In this document: piece after piece, positions 33,461 through 40,522 of the stretch
How the letters are laid out: every line of letters starts with the position of its first letter
Numbering within the stretch: position 1 is the first letter of the stretch
DNA from: Anaerolineales bacterium HSG24
GTDB lineage: Bacteria; Chloroflexota; Anaerolineae; 4572-78; J111
NCBI GenBank assembly: GCA_030377895.1
Contig: JAUCGB010000010.1
Coordinates: 1-63,699, forward strand
DNA: 63,699 bases
Direction of reading: 5' to 3'
Program-made: the position numbers and the translations under genes
The notes under the pieces: model-generated
Database searches by the model: none
What the model was told of the DNA's origin: nothing
The model's input: the letters and a program-made list of their open reading frames with translations, nothing else

Positions 33461-34663
33461 TTAGTTTTGCAGAACAGATAACAAGGTTTTTGATTTCAAG
33501 ACCGTTTCTCGCCACTCGGCTTGGGGATTCGATTCGGGCGTGATTCCGGCTCCGGCGTATAAAACCAGCGAGTTGTTGAGCAGTTGCATACAACGCAGGT
33601 TGACGAATAGGGCCGACTGACTATCTAAACAGACTGGGCCTAAAAATCCGGCATAAAATTCGCGGTCATACCCTTCATGAGACAGAATAAAATCGAGCGC
33701 CTCTCGTTTGGGCATGCCGCACACTGCGGAGGTTGGATGGAGACTGTTTAAAATCTGGTTGCCTAGTTTGAGCAAGGTCTGCTGGTTGCTCTGAGCCGGA
33801 ACGGTGAACTGGGTTTTGAGGTGGACGATGTTTCCGGCGGCCACAGTGCGAGGGCCAACTTCGGAATAGTCTTGGATTCCCAAGTGTTGCAAAAAATGCC
33901 GGATATAATCGCTGACTAACGCTTGCTCAACAATCTCTTTTTGACCCCAAGTTACATCGGATAAAGGTATATTGGGTTTTTTGGCCTGTGTTCCAGCCAA
34001 GGCGATAGTTTTTAGGGCCTCATCATCAACGGTTAGTAAAATTTCGGGACTAACTCCCAGCCATGAGCCAACATGGGGAATTGAGACCAAAGAGATGAAG
34101 GCGCGGGGGTAAGCCTGACAGAGCCGCTCAAAGACTGAAACTGGCTCAAACTCAGCGGGGAGCGGCACCTCGATTGCTCGCGATACGACGATTTTTTTGA
34201 GGCTGGTTCGGTTCATGTAGTCGATGGCTTGCTCGACCAAATGACAAAATTGGCTTTCATTATAAGAGGTTAATGGTTTGGATTGTTCAGGAACATGCCA
34301 CCTGAGCGTAGATGTTGCAGAGGTGGCAAACAGTTCATAATCGGCTAAAAAACGAGTCTTGATGGTCGTATCGGTCAATTCGTCATAATGAATCAAATCA
34401 GTTTGAGTGGCATGGATACTGGCTCGAATAAACAGCGTGGCCTCGGCATTACGGTTTACGAAGGGGGAGAAGGCAAAACCGGGCCGTTGTTGCTCAAAAT
34501 CAACCTGAAGTTGTTGGTCTAGGCCCGACAAATCGGTGACGGCCTGTTTATGGGTACTATTTGGAGGTTGCCACATTGCAACCGGTAAATTATTGGTTGT
34601 GGCGGATTGATAAAACGCCGCTAAAGAAAACGATTGTTTAGACATTTTGATACACGTATCCAA
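33461..34663 (-). CDS. menF: Isochorismate synthase
   Basis: 400 residues, chorismate-binding fold. Key C-terminal motifs: 'KKIVVSRAIEVPL' near 157, 'SWLGVSPEILL' near 203, 'ALAGTQAK' near 222, 'LHPTSAVCGMPK' near 309, 'HEGYDREFYAGFLG' near 326 and 'LYAGAGITPESNPQAEW' near 371. It converts chorismate to isochorismate, the first committed menaquinone step. A second in-frame ATG six codons in (34645) is an alternative start; neither has a strong RBS. Gene order menF-menD-menH-menB matches classical clusters; menC, menE and menA are not in the window. Confidence 0.94.
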   Translation of the reverse strand: MDTCIKMSKQSFSLAAFYQSATTNNLPVAMWQPPNSTHKQAVTDLSGLDQQLQVDFEQQRPGFAFSPFVNRNAEATLFIRASIHATQTDLIHYDELTDTTIKTRFLADYELFATSATSTLRWHVPEQSKPLTSYNESQFCHLVEQAIDYMNRTSLKKIVVSRAIEVPLPAEFEPVSVFERLCQAYPRAFISLVSIPHVGSWLGVSPEILLTVDDEALKTIALAGTQAKKPNIPLSDVTWGQKEIVEQALVSDYIRHFLQHLGIQDYSEVGPRTVAAGNIVHLKTQFTVPAQSNQQTLLKLGNQILNSLHPTSAVCGMPKREALDFILSHEGYDREFYAGFLGPVCLDSQSALFVNLRCMQLLNNSLVLYAGAGITPESNPQAEWRETVLKSKTLLSVLQN

Positions 34664-34702
34664 ATAGAGGCAAAAGTTTGTCGATTCATTAAACTACAAT
34701 TT

Positions 34703-34780
34703 TTCGGACACGGATAAACACAGATTTTCACGAATAAGGTAAAAAATCCGTGTTTATCCGTGTCCTGAATTGTTTTTGTT
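34703..34780. repeat. 'acacggataaacac' inverted repeat (divergent element G)
   Basis: 'ggacacggataaacacagatttt' pairs with 'aaaatccgtgtttatccgtgtcc' around a short spacer. It uses the same vocabulary as element G at 37648, 39404 and 55484 but is shorter and lacks the outer ends. Confidence 0.65.
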
Positions 34781-34804
34781 GAGAAACGATAAACTCCTGC
34801 TTAG

Positions 34805-34978
34805 TACCCGACAGAAAATTTAATCTGAACTAATTAACACAGAGTTTCACAGAGGAACACGGAGATTCACAGAGAAAAAACGAATTATTTTTCTTTTGTA
34901 TTACTCTGTGTCACTCTGTGCTTCTCTGTGAAACTCTGTGTTCCTGTTTTAGTTTTCCCTAAGCCACTTTGTCGGGTA
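34805..34978. mobile_element. Element A copy 5
   Basis: 'tacccgacagaaaa' to 'cactttgtcgggta', 174 bp, with internal 'cacagagtttcacagagg' and 'cctctgtgaaactctgtg'-type arms. The rest of the 34664-35277 gap holds an 'aacaagatt'/'aatcttgtt' inverted repeat near 35000-35072 and a hairpin at 35185-35223; the 65-codon plus-strand frame there is not convincing. Confidence 0.85.
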
Positions 34979-35184
34979 GCAAGAACTTCTGTAGAGGTTA
35001 TTGGACAAAAATACGACAGAGTTAACAAGATTTTTTACCCTAAATCCTGTCGATCATGTCAATCTTGTTAGATATAGCTAATAATGCAGGTTTGTATTGA
35101 ACTTTCAGTAATTTCTGAAAGCACAAAAATTGTAGCTTGTTTAAGGGAAACTGTCAAGTTGTTTTATGAGCTAATGAGGCGGTT

Positions 35185-35223
35185 AAGCAAAAACCCGCTC
35201 CTTGTAAAAGAAGCGAGTTTTTT
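35185..35223 (-). terminator. Terminator of the SelW-like gene
   Basis: On the minus strand the hairpin 'aaaaactcgctt' / 'gagcgggttttt' (two G-U pairs) ends in a T-run, about 55 bases after the stop codon of the selenoprotein gene. Confidence 0.6.
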
Positions 35224-35277
35224 TGAGTTTACTTTTTTTGCGAGTAATTTTTGTACCTGCCTACAAAACGTTTTAGC

Positions 35278-35502
35278 TTAAAGCATCGTTTTGAGTTTCG
35301 AGACGATCTCCCCCGGTTCAGGGAAACGTTCTAGCTCTTTTTTCGAGAAGATGAGCGCGTCATCAACTGTAATCTCAAACACCCCCTGACTACCGCGGAT
35401 TAAGGTCGATTCGACCTCCACCGCATCCTTAATTTCTGCCGCCAAACTGGTGGCATAGGGTAAATAATTTCAATGAACACAGTACTCAATTGCAATTTTC
35501 AT
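35278..35502 (-). CDS. SelT/SelW/SelH (Rdx) family selenoprotein, TGA = selenocysteine
   Basis: 74 residues if TGA at 35470-35472 is read as Sec. Reading starts at ATG 35502 with a perfect GGAGG six bases upstream and continues 'MKIAIEYCVHU', then 'NYLPYATSLAAEIKDAVEVE', 'STLIRGSQGVFEITVDDALI' and 'FSKKELERFPEPGEIVSKLK' to TAA. This matches the Rdx family along its length: beta-strand, CxxC/CxxU redox loop, helix, 'GxxGVFEI', and C-terminal 'RFPEPGEI'. Residue 11 is exactly the U/C position of CxxU. It is a thioredoxin-like small redox protein. A hairpin with a GU-containing loop follows 22 bases after TGA. A nonsense mutation is the alternative, but it would have to hit precisely the Sec site. 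Confidence 0.85.
35437..35455 (-). promoter_or_regulatory. Candidate bacterial SECIS hairpin
   Basis: On the minus strand, tgcc-a-cca / tgg-c-ggca closes a 3-base GTT loop with one A-C mismatch. The loop starts 22 bases after the TGA codon, inside the 16-37 window of known bacterial SECIS elements, and begins with the G-U that SelB recognises in known cases. Confidence 0.65.
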
Positions 35503-35584
35503 TTTTTCCTCCAAAGCTGGTTAAATTCCTATAAAATTCTAACATGGTTAAGTATTTAAGCCATAGATTACACAGATTTCTTGC

Positions 35585-35771
35585 TATCCGACAAAGTGGC
35601 TTAGGGAAGGCTAAAACAGGGGTAGTCCTGCACATGTAGTGATGGGGAAATCCGGAGTGCAAGGCTTGCCTTGCATGCAAAGCAAGCTTTGCACTCCTCT
35701 CACTACTTCTGCACCACTACCAAAACAGGAACTCTGTGATAATTAGTTCAGACTAAATTTTCTGTTGGGTA
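35585..35771. mobile_element. Element A copy 6, interrupted by element H
   Basis: 'tatccgacaaag...gctaaaacagg' on the left and 'aactctgtgataattagttcagac...ttgggta' on the right are the two ends of element A. Element H sits between them with an 8-base target duplication. The inner arms of this A copy are shortened. With element H this explains most of the 35503-35927 gap. Confidence 0.85.
35621..35721. mobile_element. Element H (101 bp) with 8-bp target duplication AAAACAGG
   Basis: Ends GGTAGTCCTGCACATGTAGTG and CACTACTTCTGCACCACTACC are ~21-bp imperfect terminal inverted repeats. AAAACAGG occurs at 35613-35620 and 35722-35729. The centre is a nested palindrome of 'gcaagg/ccttgc' and 'gcaaagcaagctttgc' units. 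Other copies: 50681-50771 and 54814-54917. Confidence 0.9.
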
Positions 35772-35927
35772 CTAAGTCTTAATCTGTGTAATCCGCGATT
35801 CAATCGACAAATTTAACTATACCTTAAAATCATGATAAGTCGAAAACTGTTACTTAATATTTGTCACCATAACGGAGTGTAGTAAAATCAAGCTGTATTC
35901 TATATTGGATTTGAAGCGAGTAAAAGT

Positions 35928-36602
35928 ATGAATGATATAGATAAAAGTAAAGAGCGATTAGTGGCTGAATTGAGCGCGGCTCAAACGCGTATCGAGCAAC
36001 TAGAATCTGAACAGAATTTATCTCAGCCATTAGAACTACAGACATACGAAATCCTTTCGCCGCTGAATACCATCGTCAGCATGTCTCGTCTATTATTGGA
36101 GACTAATCTCGATTTGGAGCAACAGGATTATATCGAAACGATTCGTATTAGTAGCGAGATGGTGGTGGCGGTGATGAATAAGCTATTTGAATCCAGTGCC
36201 GTAAGCAATCTTGAAGCCTTTGTTCCCGCTTCACCATCCGAAACTGATACCTCGCAAAACAAAGTCCCCGTTATCGACCTGACCAAACTACGTCTACTGT
36301 TAGGGGAGTATGAACGAGAGATGTTTATTGAATTTATTGACGTATTTTTAGAAGAAGTCCCCAAACAGTTGACTGAGTTGCAATCGGCGGTTAATCAAAA
36401 CGATGCCCGTGATGTTCGTCGTATCGCGCATAGTCTTAAATCGACTAGCGCGACCTTTGGAGCGATGCGATTGTCTAGTTTGTGTGAGCAGTTTGAATTT
36501 GAAAGTCGAACTGGTTTGGGGAACTCTTCGGCTGAACAACTGCTCCAGATTCATACCGCTTACAAAGAGGTTGAGACAGCCCTGATCGAGTTGGTGCGAT
36601 AG
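35928..36602 (+). CDS. Degenerate HisKA fused to an HPt phosphotransfer domain
   Basis: 224 residues. A coiled coil (1-32) leads into a dimerisation-like segment 'TYEILSPLNTIVSMSRLLLE' (about 39-58), the equivalent of 'SHEIRTPLNAIIGM' in HisKA, but the phospho-acceptor His is Tyr40. The C-terminal part (about 115-224) is an HPt four-helix domain with 'RRIAHSLKSTSATFGA' and acceptor H168. With no ATPase domain it cannot autophosphorylate. It may heterodimerise with a kinase through the dead HisKA and relay phosphate through H168, possibly for the hybrid kinase at 23784-26966; that link is speculative. Confidence 0.82.
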   Translation: MNDIDKSKERLVAELSAAQTRIEQLESEQNLSQPLELQTYEILSPLNTIVSMSRLLLETNLDLEQQDYIETIRISSEMVVAVMNKLFESSAVSNLEAFVPASPSETDTSQNKVPVIDLTKLRLLLGEYEREMFIEFIDVFLEEVPKQLTELQSAVNQNDARDVRRIAHSLKSTSATFGAMRLSSLCEQFEFESRTGLGNSSAEQLLQIHTAYKEVETALIELVR

Positions 36603-36628
36603 GTGCGAAACGTGAATCGCCGAACTGC

Positions 36629-37561
36629 CTAAATCGCTTTCCTAATGGCTGCTATGTCGGCGGGTGTTGTGCGGCAACATCCACCAATCAATCGTGCGCC
36701 ATGCTGATACCATTGCTGGGCCGGACGGCTCAAATCGGCAAAGTCAGGGTCAGCCAGCCAACATTCTGTCGTAGAATCCCAATTTTCGCCACTGTTGGGG
36801 TAGGCCAGTAGCGGCTTGTCGGTCACATCGACCAGCGAAGCGAGTAGAGACGGCACGTAGCGAGGCGGAGTACAGTTCAGCCCGACCGCGACAATCTGCG
36901 GCGAGTCGTTGGCGAGGGCAACACAATCAGCCAGTAGCTCTCCTTGAGAAACATGCCGCTCATCACGACAACTAAAACTGAGCCAAGCCGACTGGTGCGG
37001 AAACTCAGCCAGTAATCGTAGCAATGCCTCTGCCTCCTCTGGGCAGGGGATCGTCTCACAAGCCAACAAATCAACCCCACATTCAACCAAACATGCCATC
37101 CGAGGCCGATGAAAAGCCATCAATTCCTCTATAGTACGCCTATAGTTCCCCCAATATTCCGAACCATCCGCCAACGAGGCCGCATACGGGCCAATCGAAG
37201 CCGCTACCAAGGGACGAATCCGCTCGGCCTGATGAGCCGATTCTTGCCAGAACTGCTCTCGTGCGTCGGTGGCTAACTGCACACTTAATCGCATCAGCGA
37301 TTCGGCTTGAGTTTGATTGAGACCTCGTTGAGCCAACCCCTCAAAAGTAGCTTGATAGGTGGCCGTCGTCGCCACATCGGCTCCGGCGACAAAATAGTCG
37401 TAATGCACCTGCTGAATCAGGTCGGGTGTTTCGAGCAACGTTTTAGCCGACCAGAGTGGGTCGTTGAGGTCGGCCCCGCGACGTTCCAACTCGGTGGCTA
37501 ACGCGCCATCGAGAATCATGACTCCCGCTTGGTCTAAAAAAGGTTGAATTGGGTTGAGCAT
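36629..37561 (-). CDS. mmuM: Homocysteine S-methyltransferase
   Basis: 310 residues, the usual length. It has 'ILDGALATELERRGADL' at the N-terminus and the three zinc-binding Cys: one in 'VAVGLNCTPP' and two in 'LIGGCCRTTP'. 'DLLACETIPCPEEAEALL' is also typical. It transfers a methyl group from S-methylmethionine or S-adenosylmethionine to homocysteine, giving methionine. No methionine gene adjoins it. Confidence 0.93.
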   Translation of the reverse strand: MLNPIQPFLDQAGVMILDGALATELERRGADLNDPLWSAKTLLETPDLIQQVHYDYFVAGADVATTATYQATFEGLAQRGLNQTQAESLMRLSVQLATDAREQFWQESAHQAERIRPLVAASIGPYAASLADGSEYWGNYRRTIEELMAFHRPRMACLVECGVDLLACETIPCPEEAEALLRLLAEFPHQSAWLSFSCRDERHVSQGELLADCVALANDSPQIVAVGLNCTPPRYVPSLLASLVDVTDKPLLAYPNSGENWDSTTECWLADPDFADLSRPAQQWYQHGARLIGGCCRTTPADIAAIRKAI

Positions 37562-37647
37562 GGGTGCCTCATTTAAAATAATCGGATTTCTTACTCTTGC
37601 CCCAATCTGGAGATTGGGAACGAGGGGTGTTTATATTTGTGCCCTAA

Positions 37648-37780
37648 GTACCGGACAAAACAGTTAGGACACGGATAAACGCGGATAAACACGGATTTTT
37701 TAGGCTTATCTGTGTGTATCCGTGTTAATCCGTGTCCCTTTTTTCTTCTGTAACAAGTTCAATCTTTTTTTGTCCTGTAC
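37648..37780. mobile_element. Element G copy 1 (GTACCGGACA...TGTCCTGTAC)
   Basis: Ends 'gtaccggacaaaa' and 'tttttgtcctgtac', with long arms 'ggacacggataaacgcgg' / 'ccgtgttaatccgtgtcc'. Reverse orientation relative to copies at 39404-39536 and 55484-55616, with almost identical sequence. Confidence 0.85.
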
Positions 37781-37802
37781 TCAGATTTGTGTCTTACTCT
37801 TT

Positions 37803-38351
37803 TCAGGTCTCGTCAAATTCAAGATATTGGATCGGTACTGTGTTGGTCAGCCATATATTGCTGGCCGAGCAGTAGAATTGATGCCCGTCCTGAGCCATCT
37901 GCCCTGCCTGCACAGTGATGATGCTCGGTTTGCCATGCCGTCGCCCAACCTTATAGGCCATCTCCTGATTGCTGGAGAGGTGGACGTATAGCCGCCCTTG
38001 GCTCATTAGTCCCTCAGTTTTGATGGCAGATAAAAATCGAGTGGCGGTTCCATGGAACAGTCTATCCGGTGGCTGACGAGGGGATAAATCTAGTTCAACT
38101 GGAATCGAATGACCATGATTGGCTCGGATACGCTGTTTGTCAGGGCTAAAGGCGAACCGCTGTTTGTCATTCTCGATTACCACCTGTTCAAGCGAGGCCA
38201 TATCAAGTGGCAGATTGGCTTGTTTAGCCGCATTGAGCAACGCCTCCACCTCGACCCAACCGGCCGGGTCTAGCTGTAGCCCGGCTGATTCCGGCTTGTG
38301 GCGTAGGACGAGGCTGATAAATTTACTGAGCCGAACCAGTTTTTTTCGCAT
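37803..38351 (-). CDS. kptA: RNA 2'-phosphotransferase (Tpt1/KptA family)
   Basis: 182 residues, the bacterial KptA length. The N-terminal winged-helix 'LSKFISLVLRHKPESAGLQLD' and the catalytic 'RANHGHSIPVELDL', 'LFHGT', 'LYVHLSSN' and 'ITVQAGQMAQDGHQFYCSASNIWL' are all present, with the conserved Arg, His and Arg residues. It removes a 2'-phosphate from RNA using NAD+. Its bacterial substrate is unsettled; repair of RNA ends or ADP-ribosylation is possible. The 80-residue protein just upstream is probably co-transcribed. Confidence 0.95.
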   Translation of the reverse strand: MRKKLVRLSKFISLVLRHKPESAGLQLDPAGWVEVEALLNAAKQANLPLDMASLEQVVIENDKQRFAFSPDKQRIRANHGHSIPVELDLSPRQPPDRLFHGTATRFLSAIKTEGLMSQGRLYVHLSSNQEMAYKVGRRHGKPSIITVQAGQMAQDGHQFYCSASNIWLTNTVPIQYLEFDET

Positions 38352-38360
38352 GATTTTCGC

Positions 38361-38603
38361 CTAGTGTCGCTCTCGTTTTAGGTACAATGTGGTGATAGAT
38401 TGGTTATTCTCTCCATTCGACTCGGCACTGGTCGAGATCAACTCCCAACCGTTACTGCCGACCTGTTGTAAAAATTCCCACACATCGGGACAGGTATTTA
38501 GGGCGTTGGGCATATCGGGTGGCAATGTGCCTTGCCAGCGCCCATTCACAAAGGTAATCCGCATCAATTGGGCCGAACATATCATGTAATCAAATCGTCG
38601 CAT
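38361..38603 (-). CDS. Small DUF4177-like protein upstream of kptA
   Basis: 80 residues. 'YMICSAQLMRITFVNGRW' then 'VWEFLQQVGSNGWELISTSAE' and 'TTLYLKRERH' resemble the DUF4177 fold (a strand, a helix with 'GWEL', and a final strand ending in 'KR'). Nine bases separate it from kptA on the same strand. Function unknown. Confidence 0.75.
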   Translation of the reverse strand: MRRFDYMICSAQLMRITFVNGRWQGTLPPDMPNALNTCPDVWEFLQQVGSNGWELISTSAESNGENNQSITTLYLKRERH

Positions 38604-38734
38604 AAAACCTCACATAATTAATAATCTTTCTGACTCTACTTCAAAAACAATGTAATCCGTTTTGGTCATCGTGCCATTATACACCAATCCATTCATCTCA
38701 AACAATCACCTTCATTATTTCATTCTTCTCTCTT

Positions 38735-39358
38735 TTATTCGGCGTATTTTCGGGCAACAAGTTGTTCGATGGGTTCTTTCTCGTTTCGGCTAAGACGAGT
38801 CAATAGTTTGGAGTGAACAATCTGCATGGATTGGAAGGCATGGTGCAGTTCGTGGGGATGTAGATAATGCACGGGGCGCTCGGTGGCATGCTCAGGCTTA
38901 ACAAAGGTTTCCATTATCAACCAGCCGCCGGGTTTTAGAGCTTGTCTATAAATAGGAAACAAACTCCGTTCCAGATAATAGAAGTTGATAATCAGATCAA
39001 ACGAGTGGGGCGGAAAGGTGGCCTGAGCCAAATCTAACTGAACCAGTTGGAGGGGGAGGTTATGTTTCTGGGCTTGCTGTTGGGCTAAGGTCAGAGCCAC
39101 GGTTGAAATATCGGTGGCAATCACTTGCAGGCCATGCTGGGCTAACAAAAGGCTGTTGACTCCCACGCCTGCCGCGACATCAAGGGCTAGACCGTGCTGC
39201 GGCAGTTGGGGTAGGTAGTCCGTTAATAGCTGTCGGGGCGGATGAGTTAAACGGGTTAGGCCATATTTTTGATAGCGTCGATTCCAACGTTTTGCATCTA
39301 GGTGAGCCATAGGGATGAGTATAGCTAAATTCTCGATTATGTAAAGTTGATTGGGCAT
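38735..39358 (-). CDS. SAM-dependent methyltransferase (TehB/UbiE-like)
   Basis: 207 residues as called. The second Met, at 39307 ('MAHLDAKRWNRRYQKYGL'), is the more likely start, since Rossmann methyltransferases of this type begin there. SAM-binding motif I is 'ALDVAAGVGVNSLLLA', followed by 'VIATDIS' and 'FDLIINFYYLERSLF'. Late 'LKPGGWLIMETF' is typical. It resembles the TehB-type group that methylates small molecules or metalloids; the substrate cannot be told from sequence. Single gene. Confidence 0.85.
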   Translation of the reverse strand: MPNQLYIIENLAILIPMAHLDAKRWNRRYQKYGLTRLTHPPRQLLTDYLPQLPQHGLALDVAAGVGVNSLLLAQHGLQVIATDISTVALTLAQQQAQKHNLPLQLVQLDLAQATFPPHSFDLIINFYYLERSLFPIYRQALKPGGWLIMETFVKPEHATERPVHYLHPHELHHAFQSMQIVHSKLLTRLSRNEKEPIEQLVARKYAE

Positions 39359-39403
39359 AAGTTACTGTTTTGTGGTATCATGCTTTGTGTAGCAAGTCTC
39401 TGA

Positions 39404-39536
39404 GTACAGGACAAAAAAAGATTGAACTTGTTACAGAAGAAAAAAGGGACACGGATTAACACGGATACACACAGATAAGCCTAAAAAATCCGTGTTTATC
39501 CGCGTTTATCCGTGTCCTAACTGTTTTGTCGGGTAC
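39404..39536. mobile_element. Element G copy 2
   Basis: Inverse orientation of copy 1 and nearly identical to copy 3 over about 120 bases. Ends 'gtacaggacaaaa' and 'ttttgtcgggtac'. The open frame at 39526 starts within its last bases, which is why the start of the next gene is moved inward. Confidence 0.85.
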
Positions 39537-39567
39537 TAAGAGCAAGTCTACTGAATATGGCAGGTGT

Positions 39568-40332
39568 ATGATGGGATTATTTGGACGTAAAAGCAAAAAA
39601 GATGATGACGCGGTTACAGCGATACCACCAGTCAAAAATAAAACGGAAGCAAAGCCGACCTTGGGGCAACGGCTTAATCCGTTTAAGAGAAAAAAAACAA
39701 CGCCACCCGTTCAAACGGAAATTGTAGAGGTCGAGAAAAAACCAGCTACTTTTCGACGAAAGATATTAGTCTGGGTGCTGGTCGCTATTCTACTGATTAT
39801 GATGATTGTGGGCGGGCCACTGGTCTATGAGTTACTTTATCAACCAGCGGTGGTAGCCGTAGCGCAGTTTAGAGTCAACCAAGTCGCTACTTCAACCGCT
39901 GGGTTTCAAGATTTTTCAGCTACCAGTACTCGTGAGGCACTGCTTATCGCTATACAAGTGGAAACCGCAGAGGCGTATCAGACGCGGGTGATGCAGGAAG
40001 CTCAATCTATTGCCAAAGTGGCAGATCAACAAACGAGGGAGGCTTTTGAGCAACTGGTTGTAGCGGCTCACCGTGAGGTTGATGGGACAGCCACCGCCGC
40101 CGCTCAGGAACGTGAGGGGACGGCCATGCACAATGCTAATCTTTTTACTGAGGCCGAGGCGGTTCGGGTGACTGATGCGGCACAGCAAGACAAAAATGTC
40201 ACAGTAGCCGCAGGGGCGCGCGCGACTATGGTTCAGCAAAAGAATCCGAATCCGAATGATTGTACTCAGCCTGCCGTCATTTTTATATTAGCTTTTGGGG
40301 CGATTATATTTCGTCAACCTCGTGAAATATGA
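39568..40332 (+). CDS. Hypothetical single-pass membrane protein with Ala/Thr-rich helix
   Basis: 254 residues from ATG 39568 (AGGTGT just upstream; a longer frame from 39526 begins in element G). Basic, Lys-rich N-terminal ~70 residues, one membrane helix ('ILVWVLVAILLIMMIVGGPL', about 78-97), then a long outside-facing helix rich in Ala, Thr, Glu and Gln. The C-terminus 'AVIFILAFGAIIFRQPREI' is hydrophobic. No family recognised; the coiled appearance suggests a scaffold or stalk. A TM plus coiled stalk is all that can be claimed. Confidence 0.75.
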   Translation: MMGLFGRKSKKDDDAVTAIPPVKNKTEAKPTLGQRLNPFKRKKTTPPVQTEIVEVEKKPATFRRKILVWVLVAILLIMMIVGGPLVYELLYQPAVVAVAQFRVNQVATSTAGFQDFSATSTREALLIAIQVETAEAYQTRVMQEAQSIAKVADQQTREAFEQLVVAAHREVDGTATAAAQEREGTAMHNANLFTEAEAVRVTDAAQQDKNVTVAAGARATMVQQKNPNPNDCTQPAVIFILAFGAIIFRQPREI

Positions 40333-40522
40333 GGAACGAGATGTGAAACGTAAGACATGAAAACGTGAGTAGCCTGAATCCTCACGTTTCACGAGATTGG
40401 GACATTTATTTTTCCACGTTTCTTATGTTATCCCTATTTTCCTAAGACATTTCTACTAGATACATTCCTCAAGATTAGGCGTACAATAGAGTCAATAAGC
40501 CATATCGTTACTAGGATTGATA

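Noticed and set aside
35084..35281. 65-codon plus-strand frame
   Set aside because: No RBS, odd composition, and it covers the terminator and end of the minus-strand selenoprotein gene.
35486..35680. Minus-strand 64-codon frame
   Set aside because: It consists of elements A and H read through and overlaps the RBS of the selenoprotein gene in another frame.
39526..39567. Earlier start for the Ala/Thr-rich membrane protein
   Set aside because: The first codons are the end of element G; ATG 39568 has a better RBS context.
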